From positions 1,329,189 to 1,393,188 of the forward strand of contig JAHNZQ020000227.1 in the NCBI GenBank assembly GCA_019155205.2: a DNA stretch of 64,000 nucleotides, read 5' to 3'. This document shows, in pieces, positions 12,905 through 23,272 of this stretch. The first letter of the stretch is position 1; each line of letters begins with the position of its first letter. Below the pieces are notes generated by a model. The model was not told where the DNA came from, searched no databases, and saw only the letters and a program-made list of their open reading frames with translations. A program made the translations under genes and the position numbers. The stretch comes from Gracilaria vermiculophylla. Lineage: Eukaryota; Rhodophyta; Florideophyceae; Gracilariales; Gracilariaceae.

Positions 12905-14310
12905 TGAAGTGCAACACTCTCCAGGGAGGTTTTTCTCGGCACTCTGCCGGTTCACCGAATTCCGATTAGGCCGCACAAATGAGAACAGTTAGTGTCGCGA
13001 GTGCGACTCGCGTCCGTTTACACGGTGGGTTCCGGGGTATTCGGCCTGGCACACATTGCGCGCCGTGGCACGCGCGCGGCAGCCTCGCGCGGCCCGATGG
13101 CTACAGTATAGGCGCCGGTTGGCGCCTGCCTTGCACACCTGATTTAGTATTTTTCGCAGTTTTATTTATTTAGTTATTTCGGCCATTTAGGCTCTATTGT
13201 GGAGCTATAGTACTTAGCGCGACGGCATCTGAGCCGTCGCGCCCAGTAAACCGCAGCAAGTGGGATCTTCAGTCTGAACTTGCCGCCTACACGGGTATCT
13301 ATCCCTACCTTGAAGAAGTACGCCGTGGACAACGGACGTCAACCGCGGGTGGCGCCGAAAACCATTATCTGGACTATACTACTCTTCTTTTGTGTTTGCC
13401 CTCGTACGAGGTTATCCCCACCGAATTTCCGGTTTATGCTCTTTGGAATACGTCCACTACCCGTTCAACGTGGCTTGCCCAAGAGCCTTGCCGCCTAATA
13501 TATCACCTGGCTCCGTCTAGATAGCTATACAAGGAACAGAAAGATCTCACCGTACATATAGAAACAGCCTCAATCTAAGGACTTGCCAGATCCCCGGTTT
13601 CTCTATTCCTCTTCTTCTTGCACCCATTGCAACGGCTTGGCCCCAGAGTTACGTCTGGCTTGTGTGCCTCGCCCGAGGAAGGTGTTGTACTGTCAGCCCT
13701 TCTTTCGAGGTAGTAAAGCACAACGTCCGTTAGGAGTTTTTGTTGACTCCAAAGGCGCGTATTCCTAAAGGTGGTCTCCGATATCCGCTGTCGCGAGCCG
13801 GGGGAATTCTGAAAGGGGATCCGCAAACACCAAGCGGAGGGGAAGGTTCACTGGGCTGACAATGCTCTTACAGGCACTGCTATGATGCGACCTGGGCATC
13901 GGCGGCTTAGAAACCTGCGTAGATCGACAAGAGACTCCAACCGGAAAAGTAGATGAAGACTCAAGGGTGCTCGTCTTTACTTCCCCAGAGGTGGAGCTCA
14001 ACCGGCAGATTAAGCATCAAGCCGGGAGCCCGCCTCGGCAGGTTTCGCTACTGTACTAATTACCTGCATAAATTATCTAAAATAAATAATAATTCTACCA
14101 TGCCTCATGGATACTGTAGCGCACGTGGGCGGGATTATGCACCCATGGCCCAGCTAATAAAATACGAGCCCTCCTTAGGAAAATTATACCTTACGGCCAA
14201 ACCACCCTCTTTCCGTAGGAGCCACTGTACTACAGAAGGCTCGAACCCTGAACTACCGTGCGAGAGGTAGGTTCGAACATCCTTTCTGGTAATGTACCCT
14301 TTGTTGTATT
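12905..14310 (+). mobile_element. Chromovirus A 3' LTR, split by a solo LTR
   Basis: The LTR begins TGAAGTGCAAC right after the polypurine tract. Its sequence is matched in inverted orientation by 46220-47058, for example CCGATGGCTACA followed by TATAGGCGCCGGTT, and later AGATCCCCGGTTTCT / GAATCCCCGGTTTCT. A solo LTR of a different family (13683-14234) interrupts it, so the LTR proper is about 840 bp. The exact 3' end is uncertain. Confidence 0.75.
13683..14234 (+). mobile_element. Solo LTR, family S, copy 2
   Basis: A 552-bp unit starting TGTTGTACTG and ending ACTGTACTACA, flanked by GAAGG at 13678-13682 and 14235-14239 (perfect target duplication). It is nested inside the 3' LTR of chromovirus A, so it is younger than that element. 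It shares the family word CACAACGTCCGTTAGGAG. Confidence 0.92.
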
Positions 14311-14950
14311 GCCATACACAAACAAATCTTGTTTTTAAATTTTATTACCTATGGCTATAACGCTTTTTTCACTGTTGAGTGCCTTAGCTGATATAATCTG
14401 ACATAGAATCATAGCTCTGTCGAATGACTTTGACAAAAAAAAATAATTCTAAGAAGATTAGGGGTAGGTCTGTTACCGTTGTTGACCGATGGTGCATCAT
14501 TGAAAGCTTTCCATGACTTAACGGAGCTACGATACTGACTACGACCATTTTTTCCATCCGTAAAAGGATCATTCATCAAATCCAATAAAACTCTCGGAGG
14601 ACTGGGCAAATCTGATGAGGTGGAAGTGAGAGCTGTGATCATAACTTAAAAGATAACAAAAGTAATACAAAGCAAAAAGATTGTATTGTCGGGACCAGAC
14701 TAAAATGGGACCACCACCTGGTCATCGATAGGTCATTGGGGACTGACTCAACTTCAATAGAATCAGAGGCAGAGTATCATTAGTATAAATAAAAACTAAT
14801 CGGTTGGCAAGTCACCAACCATGTTTGAGTCACGATACACTTTTGTCATGTACAGAACTGCACCCCTCGAAGCATTACATTTAGCCATTTAGTTTTTTCA
14901 CAGAAAACGTACTGAAGATAATAATGAACCTACGTAGTTCATTTCCTGCG
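14311..14950. other. AT-rich flank interrupted by Copia, no gene recognised
   Basis: Minus-strand frames at 14384-14642 contain no known motif. This stretch and 16291-16740 form one older sequence split by the Copia insertion. The right part also carries an unassigned minus-strand frame (16336-16728). Confidence 0.45.
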
Positions 14951-15069
14951 TGTTATCACGCCTCGTGGCCACGTGCGACGCACCCAATAAAAAGGTCGAC
15001 CGTCGGCGCCTCCAGCCAACGAGTCGACCATCGATTCTCCTTGTCTCAGGTTATGGGCACCACCGCACC

Positions 15070-15169
15070 NNNNNNNNNNNNNNNNNNNNNNNNNNNNNNN
15101 NNNNNNNNNNNNNNNNNNNNNNNNNNNNNNNNNNNNNNNNNNNNNNNNNNNNNNNNNNNNNNNNNNNNN
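15070..15169. other. Assembly gap, 100 N
   Basis: Exactly 100 N, the conventional placeholder for a gap of unknown size. It lies inside the Copia element, 21 bp after the left LTR. Confidence 0.99.
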
Positions 15170-16098
15170 AACAGCTCAGCCAAAAATACGATATCAAACG
15201 ACTCGGAACACCCACACAGTATCTCGGATGGAAGATATCCAAAACTCCAGATGGAGCACTCCTCATCTCGCAGCCAACCACAGTCACGCAAATTCTGACC
15301 CTCTTGGGACTCGAGAACGCCAATGGCAAAAAGACACCATACACATCAGGGCTTGGATATCACCCACCTACTGACGACGATACACCATCGACGCGATCAC
15401 GGAGTCTGTACGCACAGATCGTGGGGTCCCTGCGCTGGTTGTCAGACTGCACGAGACCCGACATAGCATTCGTGACATCCAAGCTCGCACTCGCGCTCAC
15501 AAACCCAACCGAACGACACTGGAAACATGTGAAATCTGTAGCCCGATATCTCAAGCACACCGCGACACACGGACTCTACTACCCCAAGAGCACACCGTCA
15601 TCATCCACAACAACGCACCCTTTGACGTCATATGCGGACGCAGACTTTGCGGCAGACACAAGCAACAGACGCTCCACGTCGGGTGCGACACACTTCTATC
15701 ACAACAAGCTTATTGACTGGACGTCACGCCAGCAACGAACACCAGCACTGTCCACCTGTGAGGCAGAGTACATAGCCGCTACTGACGCTACGCGAGACAC
15801 CATTCTCTTCCGACGCATTCTCGACTTCTTGGGCTTCACACTGCTAGTACCATCACCGCTGCTAATGGACAACCAAGCGGCAATCAAGTCCGCGCTGCAG
15901 CAGAGCACGACGAAACAACGCAAGTACATTGACTTGCGCCACCATTACTTGCGACACCACATACAGAAGCGTAATATACAAGCGGGTCACGTATCCTCGG
16001 CGAACCAAAAGGCGGACATCATGACGAAAGCGCTCAAGCCTCTCCACTTCCATCGCAACACCGCACATCTCGGGTTGCGCGGCACGAACAACCGCTGA
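15170..16098 (+). CDS. Copia polyprotein, C-terminal part (RT end and RNase H), partial
   Basis: An open frame from the gap to a stop at 16096-16098, about 309 codons. It starts late in the reverse transcriptase (YLGWKI region; SLRWLSDCTRPDIAFVTSKLA) and contains a complete Copia-type RNase H: SYADADFAADTSNRRSTSG, then STCEAEYIAATDA, MDNQAAIKSA, and RHHYLRHHIQKRNI with HVSSANQKADIMTKAL. The catalytic acidic residues are visible. No stop interrupts the visible part, so the polyprotein may be recent; the gag, protease, integrase and YVDD regions are hidden in the gap. Confidence 0.93.
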
Positions 16099-16636
16099 CA
16101 AGCACACGCTCGCATCAGGGGGTGTGTTATCACGCACTCCAAGCGCGTTCACTCGAGACGCGAGCATCTGCTCGCCCGCGACGTTATCACGCGGTTATCA
16201 CGCCTCGTGGCCACGTGCGACGCACCCAATAAAAAGGTCGACCGTCGGCGCCTCCAGCCAACGAGTCGACCATCGATTCTCCTTGTCTCACTGCGCTGAC
16301 ATGGAAAAAATGGTTGTTTTGCGTAAAAATCGTAGTTATGCCTCTAATGATTTTATTCGTTTATACTTCACGATGCAGCGACGCACACAATGAAGCGGAC
16401 TCTGAATGTACTGCATTTGTTGTGTTTGTTCTTCGACCTGATCTAGAACCCATTGACGCCATAGATGGTAATCACGCCGTATTGAATCAGATGAAAGGGA
16501 GGGGAAACGAACCTGTTTTCCGGAGCAGCGTCTTTGACGTGAATAATGCACTATGAGCGGCGCAACTTTCTTCGTGCTCGACAGAACGGTTAAAGAGATC
16601 ACGCTCGGTGCTACCAACGGGATCATCGTTCCTGAA

Positions 16637-16669
16637 GGGGCGTGGCCACAAAAACCGTGACCACGCCCC
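16637..16669. other. Inverted repeat (hairpin)
   Basis: GGGGCGTGG at 16637-16645 pairs with CCACGCCCC at 16661-16669, with three further inner pairs (CAC/GTG). It lies in decayed sequence between the Copia copy and the GC-rich gene block; role unknown. Confidence 0.6.
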
Positions 16670-16739
16670 ACATCCACATACTCTGTTCCGTGCAAACTAC
16701 GGGCAACAGTCAAATGCAACTGCGCCAACGCACTGCATC

Positions 16740-18670
16740 TTAGTTCGTTCTGGTATCCATTTACACGTCAGCAGTCGCGACTGTTGAGCACCTTCAAAGC
16801 ACAACCGCTACTGAACTCGCCATCTCGCGCGCGGCGTGCGTGCCTTGCGTCGCGTGCGCCAGCTTCGCGAATTGGGCGCATCACTCCGTGCTGGGGCGTT
16901 GGAGTCACTGGTCTTACCTGACCACACTTCCAACCGTACTTCGCACCATGTCACGGCCTGCCCTTCTAGCGGAGGCGGCCTCCGCCACGGGCCTCCGTTG
17001 CGTCCCCATCGTTCTGTTGCTCTGCTGAGCCTCCCGCCGCCATCTCTGCCCCGAAACTGCGCGACGGGTGCCAGCCCACGTCGCTGCGTCTGCCACCGAG
17101 GCGCGTACAGCGACCGGCGGTGCGAGCCCAGACGGCTGTCTGTAGGAGCCCCGTGCGACATTGGATCCGGCACCGCCATCGACGGGAGCGTGCGCAGTTG
17201 CCGCCAGATCGCCGCCGCCGACACCCTCTTCAGCGACGCGCGGAACGCCGCGACAAGCATGCGGCCGAGCTCGGCGCCCCGAGCTGCGTGCTGTTTGCCC
17301 ACTTGCACGCGCTCGTGCGGCGTGCAATGGGCGATGTGCGCGGCGCGCAGCCCGACGCGGCGAGCACGACGCGCGAGTTTCGCACCGTGGTTGCGCAGCG
17401 GCCGCCGGTGCGCGGTCGGCGCACGCTCGTTGGCGGGCGCGGCTGCGCCGAGATTGAAGTGGACGTGAGTGTGAGACGTGAATGAGACGGCGATCGCACG
17501 CTCAAATCGCCGTTCCCTCGTCGCCCGCCTTCCTGCCGGGCCGCGCGCACGAGGTCTCCCGCGACCAAGCGCGGCTGCGCGCGCCGCGCTGCCGCACAGC
17601 CCGGCGCGAGCGGGGCGCGCGGCGACCAGCGGCGCCGCGGCGCGGCGCGCGTTGGCAGCGCCGCTGCTCGCCGGCGGTCATGCTCAGGCGGCGCGGCTAC
17701 GCGCGACGATGGCGGAACGCAGCGCGCCGCCACCAGCGGCTGCTGCGCGTCTTGCTCCGCGGCGCGAAGAGTTGCGGCGCCGCCACCAGCGGCTGCTGCG
17801 CGTCTTGCTCCGCGGCGCGAAGAGTTGCGGCGCCGCTGCGGCGCTGCACGGGGGGGGCGCGTGGCGAGCATCGAGAAGATATTTGCGACCGACGGCGGGC
17901 GGCGCGAGTCGGGGCGCAGCGACGATCGCGCGCGGAGATGGACGTCGGGCTTGAGCGGCGCGCGCGGCCGGTCAGAACCCCGCGCGAAGAGGCGCGCGGC
18001 GCCCTGTATGACTCGCCGGCGCCGCCGGGCGACAGCGACGAAGGCACCACGTCGCAGACATAGGGGGGCACTCGCGCCGCCCGCAGGCACTCGCGCCGCG
18101 CGCAGGTACGCGCGCGCAGTGCGCGAACTGCGCGGAGCTGCGCGGAGGACCGATGGCGGGCGGCGCTCGACGGGGGCGACTGCGGCAGCAGCGGTGATCA
18201 GGCGCGGCGCAAATGCAGGCGGCGGCGCTGAAGGGCTCACGTGCGCGGCCGCGCGGCGCGTTGAAAATGTGAAGCGCAGCCGTGCGTGTGTACGCGCTCT
18301 CCCTCGCGGGGCGCGCGCCGGCGGCGACGGAGGCGCGACGCGGCGCGATGGCGGAGGAGGAGGAGGGGCGCGAGCGCGCGGCGGAGGCGGCGGTGGCGGC
18401 AGACAGGGCCGGCGGCAGACAAGGCGGCAGCGGCAGACAGCGCGGCGGCGGCGGAGGCGGCAGACAGCGTCGCGGCGGCGCGCGCGCAGCCGGCAACGCA
18501 GCAAGAGCGGCAGCGGCGCTTCGCGCAGCGGCGCTCGACGCAGCGCGCCGCCGAGGTCGACGGCGAGCCGCGCCGCCTGCGCGCGCGTGCAGCTGGCGCC
18601 GGCGGCGGTGCAGAGACGGCGGGACAAATACATATTACATACGTACATACAGGCAGACAAGATATGTTTA

Positions 18671-18704
<34 letters not shown>
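16740..18704. other. GC-rich intergenic region, no gene supported
   Basis: Very GC-rich, so long open frames occur in nearly every frame on both strands (for example 16808-17308 minus, 17482-18063 plus, 17825-19183 plus). They are Arg/Ala-rich, mirror each other and show no domain. It presumably contains the 3' untranslated and downstream region of the gene at 18705. Confidence 0.45.
17726..17831. repeat. Tandem duplication, 53-bp unit x2
   Basis: The unit beginning GCCGCCACCAGCGGCTG and ending GAAGAGTTGCGGC occurs twice in direct succession (17726-17778 and 17779-17831), apparently without mismatch. Confidence 0.9.
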
Positions 18705-18705
<1 letters not shown>

Positions 18706-18814
18706 TATGTCTGGCGCAGACACAGCAGGGCGCGCGCCGCGCTCTCCGAGGTCTCGGGGCGCGGCGGCTTGGCGAGGTCGAAGCGCGGGTCGGCGGCGGC
18801 GGCGACGGCGGCGG

Positions 18815-18848
<34 letters not shown>

Positions 18849-20005
18849 CGGCACGAGCTGCGCGGCAGCGGGGGCGACGCGCGGCGCCAACGCGGCGGCG
18901 GCGTGTGCGCGCGCGGGCGGCGGCGACAGCAGGTGCGCGTGCGGCGGCGGCGGCTGGAGCGAATGCGGGTGTTGGTGCGGGTGCTGGTGCGGCTGAGGGT
19001 GCGGGTGCTGGTGCGGGTACGGGTGCGGGTGCGGCTTGGGGGCGCGATGCGCGACGCGCGGCGAGAACGAGAGCGACGACACGGCGGACAGCGTGGGCGG
19101 CGACGGCGCGGGGCACGGGTGCACCGAGTAGGCCGGCAGCGACGCGAAGCCGTAGCACAGCGGCGGCGGGGCGGCGGTGGTGACGGGGGATGCGGCGGCG
19201 GAGGTGGCGATGGGCGGCGGGGCGGCGGCGGCAGCGGCGGCGGCTGCGGCGGCGGCGGCCATGGCGGCGGCGGCGGGGTGCGGGGCGTACAGCAGGTGGG
19301 GCGGGGGCGCGGCGGCGGGGGCGCGGTGGGGGTGCGGCGGCGGGTGGCGCGAGGCGATGATCGGCAGGGGGAGGTGCGGGACGGAGGCGGCGTAGTGGAC
19401 GGCGTGCGTGGCGACGGCGGGCTGCGGCGGCAGGTAGGCGGTGTGCGGCGGCGTGTTGGTGGGCAGGTTGAGCGGCTGCGGGAGCGCCATGGGCTGGGTG
19501 ACGAAGAAGGACGGCGGCGGGGGCGAATTGGAGATGTGCAGCTGCTCGAGGTCGGTGGCGACGCGGCGGCGCTTGCCGGACCAGACGGGCATGGGCAGCG
19601 GCGGGGGCGGGGGCGGGGGCGGAGGTGGCGCAGGCGACGTCGGCAGCGCGGGCGGCAGCATGGCCGGGCGGATGGCGTCCAGGCGCTTGCTCTTGTCGGA
19701 GCGGGTCTTCTGCCACTTGCGCGCGGCGGCGACGCGGCGGGCGCAGTGCACGGAGCAGAAGCGGCCCGAGCCGTAGCTCTTGTCGTGCGGCTTGGCGCAG
19801 GCCTCGCAGCGGGCGTCGCGCGCGGCGCGGCGCGCGGGGGCGGCGCGGCGCGCGGCGGCGGCGGCGCGCGGCAGCGCGGCGGCGCGCGCGGCCCACTTGT
19901 GGCGCGCGCCCACCTTCTTGGCGCACGTGGCCGAGCAGAAGCGGCCGGAGCCGTAGGTTCCGGCGTGCGGGGCGGCGCAGCCCTCGCAGCGGCGCGGCGG
20001 CGGCG

Positions 20006-20037
<32 letters not shown>

Positions 20038-20184
20038 GGCTGCGGCTGCGGCGGCGGGAGCGCGGGCGGGGCGACGGAGGGCGCGGCGCGCGGCGCGCGC
20101 GGCGGCGCGGGCGCGAACGCGGGCGGCAGCATGGGCGGGAGCGCGGGCGGGGGGAAGCGCGGCGACGCGGGCGGCGGCGACGCG

Positions 20185-20215
<31 letters not shown>

Positions 20216-20258
20216 GGGGCGGCGGCGGCGGTGGCGGCGGCGGCGGTGGCGGCGGCAT
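18705..20258 (-). CDS. Putative nuclear protein with two YGSGRFCS Cys-rich fingers
   Basis: 517 residues. The start is the ATG at 20258, chosen because it follows an in-frame stretch of no clear conservation and opens the Pro-rich N terminus. Two copies of a cysteine motif occur about 60 residues apart (first Cys at about residues 91 and 151). Each has the pattern C-x2-C-x3-H-x9-C-x3-C with the shared core YGSGRFCS and a following K-W pair. This spacing suggests a zinc-binding treble-clef or similar finger. A basic SGKRRR stretch after the second finger could be a nuclear signal. The remainder is low-complexity Pro, Ala and His (a PHPHPYPHQHPHPQPHQH tract near the C terminus). A DNA- or RNA-binding regulator is a guess from composition; the fingers are seen directly. 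Confidence 0.7.
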
Positions 20259-20412
20259 GGCGGCGGCGGCGGGCGGGCGGCGGCGCGGGCGGTGGGGAGG
20301 GGAGGGGGAGGGGGAGGGGGAGGGAGGGGCGGCGCGGCGCGGCGCGCGGCTTTTGGGGCGACGGCGGCAGTTTTGGTTTTGTTTGTTTAAGTGAATGAGG
20401 CGGGCAGGGCGG

Positions 20413-21357
20413 TCAGCACGCGACGTAGGGGGCGCGCAGCGCGGCCAGCGAGCCGCGCAGGCCGCCCACCAGCAGCGAGCCGTTGATGACGGCGTCGACG
20501 GCGGTGACGGTGGCGGTGGGCGCCAGGACGGAGGCGTGCAGCTCGGCGCCCAGCACGTCGATGGCGGCGTAGACGGCGCACCACACGAGCAGCGTGCGGC
20601 GCGCGTTGAAGTGCAGCATGCGCGTGGCGCGCAGCTCGGAGCGGCGCGCGCGCACGACGATGACGACGTTGGGCGCGGCGGCGCGCGGCGGCGCCTGCAG
20701 CACCCAGCGGCGCGCCAGGCGCAGGTCGTCGGGCGCCGGCGCGAAGAGCGCGTAGCAGCCGGCGGCGCCGTCGCGCGGCGTGAAGGTGAGCGTGTCGTTG
20801 GCGCGCGCGGCGTCGCCCGACGGCGGCGCCACGCACAGCTCGGCCGCCTCGCGCAGCACCGAGCGGCGCACCTGCGCGAAGTCCACATCGCCGCCGTGCA
20901 CGGCGTCGAACTGCCGCACGCGCGCGCTGCACGTCAGGCGCACGCTGTGGTGCACGCGGCTGCCGCGCCCCACGACGGTGTAGCCGCCGTGCACCGCGCC
21001 GGCGCGCGCCGTCAGCGCCCCCCCCACCGTCAGCGCCCGCCGCTCCTTGTCGCACGCCAGCCCCCCCCCCACGTCGAAGTCCGCCACGTCCGCGCGCCCC
21101 TGCACCGCCACCGCCCCCCGCAGCGCCGCCTTCGCCACCGACATGTCGCCCAGCACCACCGTCCCCAACTCCTGCAGCATCCGCTGGTGCGTCGCCGCGA
21201 TGTACGCGTTGATCGACGCCCCCCCCCCTTGTCCGCCCCACCCCCCCTCCCCGTCCGCGTCCCACCCCACCGCCGCCCCGCTGCACCACGCCCACACCAC
21301 CACCACCACCGCCGCCGCCGCCGCCGCCGCCGTCGTCGCCCGCACCCCCGCGCCCAT
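20413..21357 (-). CDS. Secreted choice-of-anchor-A (CAA)-like domain protein
   Basis: 314 residues from the ATG at 21357, which is immediately followed by a hydrophobic signal sequence (poly-Ala then VVVVVWAWCSGAA). The body matches the plan of the choice-of-anchor-A surface domain: a glycine-rich beta repeat start (VLGDMSVAKAALRGAVAVQG, then VGGGLACDKERRALTVGGAL) and a C-terminal section with HFNARRTLLVWCAVYAAIDV followed by GAELHASVLAPTATVTA and INGSLLVGGLRG, the place where the family has an outer-strand LAP-x-A motif and an INGSL-like turn. In bacteria this domain is found on secreted or wall-attached proteins with various anchors. No sortase signal or transmembrane tail is visible here; the protein ends YVAC. 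It lies 72 bp downstream of the Hint gene on the same strand. Confidence 0.72.
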   Translation of the reverse strand: MGAGVRATTAAAAAAAVVVVVWAWCSGAAVGWDADGEGGWGGQGGGASINAYIAATHQRMLQELGTVVLGDMSVAKAALRGAVAVQGRADVADFDVGGGLACDKERRALTVGGALTARAGAVHGGYTVVGRGSRVHHSVRLTCSARVRQFDAVHGGDVDFAQVRRSVLREAAELCVAPPSGDAARANDTLTFTPRDGAAGCYALFAPAPDDLRLARRWVLQAPPRAAAPNVVIVVRARRSELRATRMLHFNARRTLLVWCAVYAAIDVLGAELHASVLAPTATVTAVDAVINGSLLVGGLRGSLAALRAPYVAC

Positions 21358-21402
21358 CGTTTCCCCCCCCGCAGCCCGCCGCCCGCGCTCCCTCCCGCCC
21401 TC

Positions 21403-21430
21403 TTTTATACCTCCTCTGCCAGTGCCCAAT
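21403..21430 (-). promoter_or_regulatory. Candidate TATA and CCAAT boxes of the CAA-like gene
   Basis: On the minus strand TATAAAAGAGG (TATAAAA at 21409-21403) lies about 46 bp upstream of the start codon at 21357. An ATTGG (inverted CCAAT, 21426-21430) lies a further 17 bp upstream and overlaps the stop codon of the Hint gene. This is a sequence-based prediction only. Confidence 0.5.
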
Positions 21431-22072
21431 CAGCGCCCCGACAGCGCAGCGCCCACGCTCCACCGCCACCACCACCACCACCGCCACTGCACCCCCCCCC
21501 GCCCCCCCCCCTCCCCGCCGTCCGCCCCGTCGCGCAGCCCGTCGCGCAGCCCGTCGCGCAGCGCGCGCCGCACCCACACGCTCCGCGCCGCGCCCGCGCG
21601 GTATGCCGCGCGCACCGCCGTCAGCAGCGCGTGCGCCGTCGCCGCGCGCACCGCCGTCGTGTAGCAGCTGGCCACCACGCCGTCCACCACCACCCACCCG
21701 CTCAGCGTGTGCGGGTTGTACGCCCCGCGCTCCCACCGCCGCTCCACGCGCGTCACGGCCGACGCGCCGCCCGCCGTCAGCACGCGGTCGCCCGCGCGCA
21801 GCGCCGCCGCCGCGCGCAGCCCGCCGCCCGCCGTGCGCACGTAGTGCCCGCCCGACAGCGCCACCGACAGCCCGTTGGCCACGCGCACGCGCACCATGCG
21901 CCGCAGCGCCCGCCCCTCCCGGTGGCTGAACATGAACACCTCGCTCAGCTCGCCGCGCCCCGACTGCACCACGTCGCCCACGCGCACCTCGCCCATCGTC
22001 TTGGTCGCCCCGTCCGCCGCGCGCACCGTCGCGCGCCGCGGGAAGCACAGCCGCGCCGACCCCACCCCCCCC

Positions 22073-22106
<34 letters not shown>

Positions 22107-22893
22107 CGCCGTTGCCGGCCCCCCCCGCGCCGCTCGCGCGGTTGCGCCAGTCCAGCTGCAGCGCGCACACGTGCTCCGGCGCCGACGGCGCCGCGCCGTC
22201 CGGCATGAACATCACCTGGTACGGGCTGTTGGGCGGCAGGTACACCTGGCGCCCGCGCGGCAGCCGCTCGATGAGCGCGGTGATGCTGACATTCTTGCCG
22301 TCCACGGCGCCCAGGAACAGCAGCGTGCCGCGCTCCACGCGCACGCTCTCGCGCCCGTCCGAGCACACGCGCGGCGCGAAGCGCTCGAAGCCCACATACG
22401 TCATGAGCGCGCGCTCGTCGCGCTCGCGCAGCATGAAGTCGAAGAAGGAGCGCGGGAAGGCGCGGCGCAGCTGGTGCAGCTGGTAGAAGGCGTTGTACGC
22501 GTGGTGCGCGCGCGCGGCGTCCTCGTCGCGCAGCGCGTCGATGCGCACGAGCTGCATGTAGCTGTCGGCGTACAGCTGCTGCTCCGTGGCGTTGTCCGGC
22601 AGCGCGCCGCAGCGCAGCCCGTCCACGAACATGCGCGAGTGCGGGATGCGCATGCCGTGCGGCGTGTGCAGGATGGAGTTGAACTCGACGGACAGCAGCG
22701 GGCAGCTGGTGGCCGGGATGTGCTTGGACAGCGTGGTGAAAGGGCCGTCCGTGAGGTCGGCCAGCGTTATGGAGCTGGGCGACAGCTCGGCGCTGCGCTG
22801 CTGGCGCGCGGGCGCCATAGGCGACGCGAGCGCGAGCGTGCGCAGTAGCGCGGCGGCGACGAGGCAATGCAGCAGCGCGGCGTGGCGGGCCAT
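21430..22893 (-). CDS. Secreted Hint-domain (Hedgehog/intein-type) protein
   Basis: 487 residues from the ATG at 22893. Residues 1-24 form a signal peptide (LLHCLVAAALLRTLALASP). Residues about 25-265 form an unrecognised extracellular domain with four Cys and sequons NAT and NVS. A Gly linker leads to Cys283, which opens a Hint domain: CFPRRATVRAADGATKTMGE, VGDVV, FSHREG, then LSGGHYVRTA (block B His), AGDRVLTAGG, and at the end VVDGVVASCY. Hint domains cleave the peptide bond before the first Cys and, in Hedgehog, attach a lipid. About 70 residues follow the Hint core, including a Trp-rich tail. It is not a metazoan Hedgehog: no Hedge domain was recognised. It lies directly upstream of the CAA-like gene. 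Confidence 0.82.
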
Positions 22894-23272
22894 GATGCGT
22901 GCGGCGTGGAGGATGTGCAGCGGGTAGGCGGGGGAGGGGGGAACGGACGGGGGCTGGGCGCGCGATCAAGGGAGGGGCTTTGTAGTTGGGGGGATAAGAT
23001 TTTGGGCGGGCGGTGGGAGAGGAGCGATTGCATGGCTAAAGAAGAAACGGCGAGGGGGAGGTTTACTTCGGGGGGTGGGGGAGGGGGAGAGGGGCGCGCG
23101 CGGGCGATTCGACTCAGATTGGTGATGCATGAAACGGCGTATTCAATGTCATCCTGGCGGTAGCTATGACCCTTCAGACGCAATCATCACAGTCGGGCGC
23201 GTCGGCGACGCGGCCGGAGGGCGGAGAGGGTGTCGGGCGATCAGGCGGCGGCGGCGGCGGCGCTTTTTAAAC

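Larger units (their letters stand above)
14951..16290 (+). mobile_element. Ty1/Copia retrotransposon with assembly gap
   Basis: The element is bounded by TGTTATCACGC...CTTGTCTCA LTRs and flanked by CTGCG on both sides (14946-14950 and 16291-16295), a perfect 5-bp target duplication. The left LTR is 14951-15048 (98 bp) and the right LTR 16125-16290 (166 bp). The sequence after the left LTR, GGTTATGGGC, resembles the half-initiator-tRNA primer site used by Copia elements. A purine-rich GCATCAGGGGG precedes the right LTR. A 100-N gap at 15070-15169 replaces most of the internal region: a complete Copia element needs more than 4 kb, and only about 1.1 kb of internal sequence is shown. Confidence 0.93.

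Noticed and set aside
17230..19926. Minus-strand open frame of 898 codons
   Set aside because: It is an alternate frame of the finger gene and its GC-rich flank, almost entirely Arg/Ala/Pro, without a domain. The frame containing the fingers (18705-20258) is the coding one.
18282..20390. Plus-strand open frame of 702 codons
   Set aside because: Antisense shadow of the finger gene; Gly/Arg/Ala repeats only.
20395..22848. Plus-strand open frame of 817 codons
   Set aside because: Antisense shadow of the CAA-like and Hint genes; His/Arg/Ala-rich without motifs.
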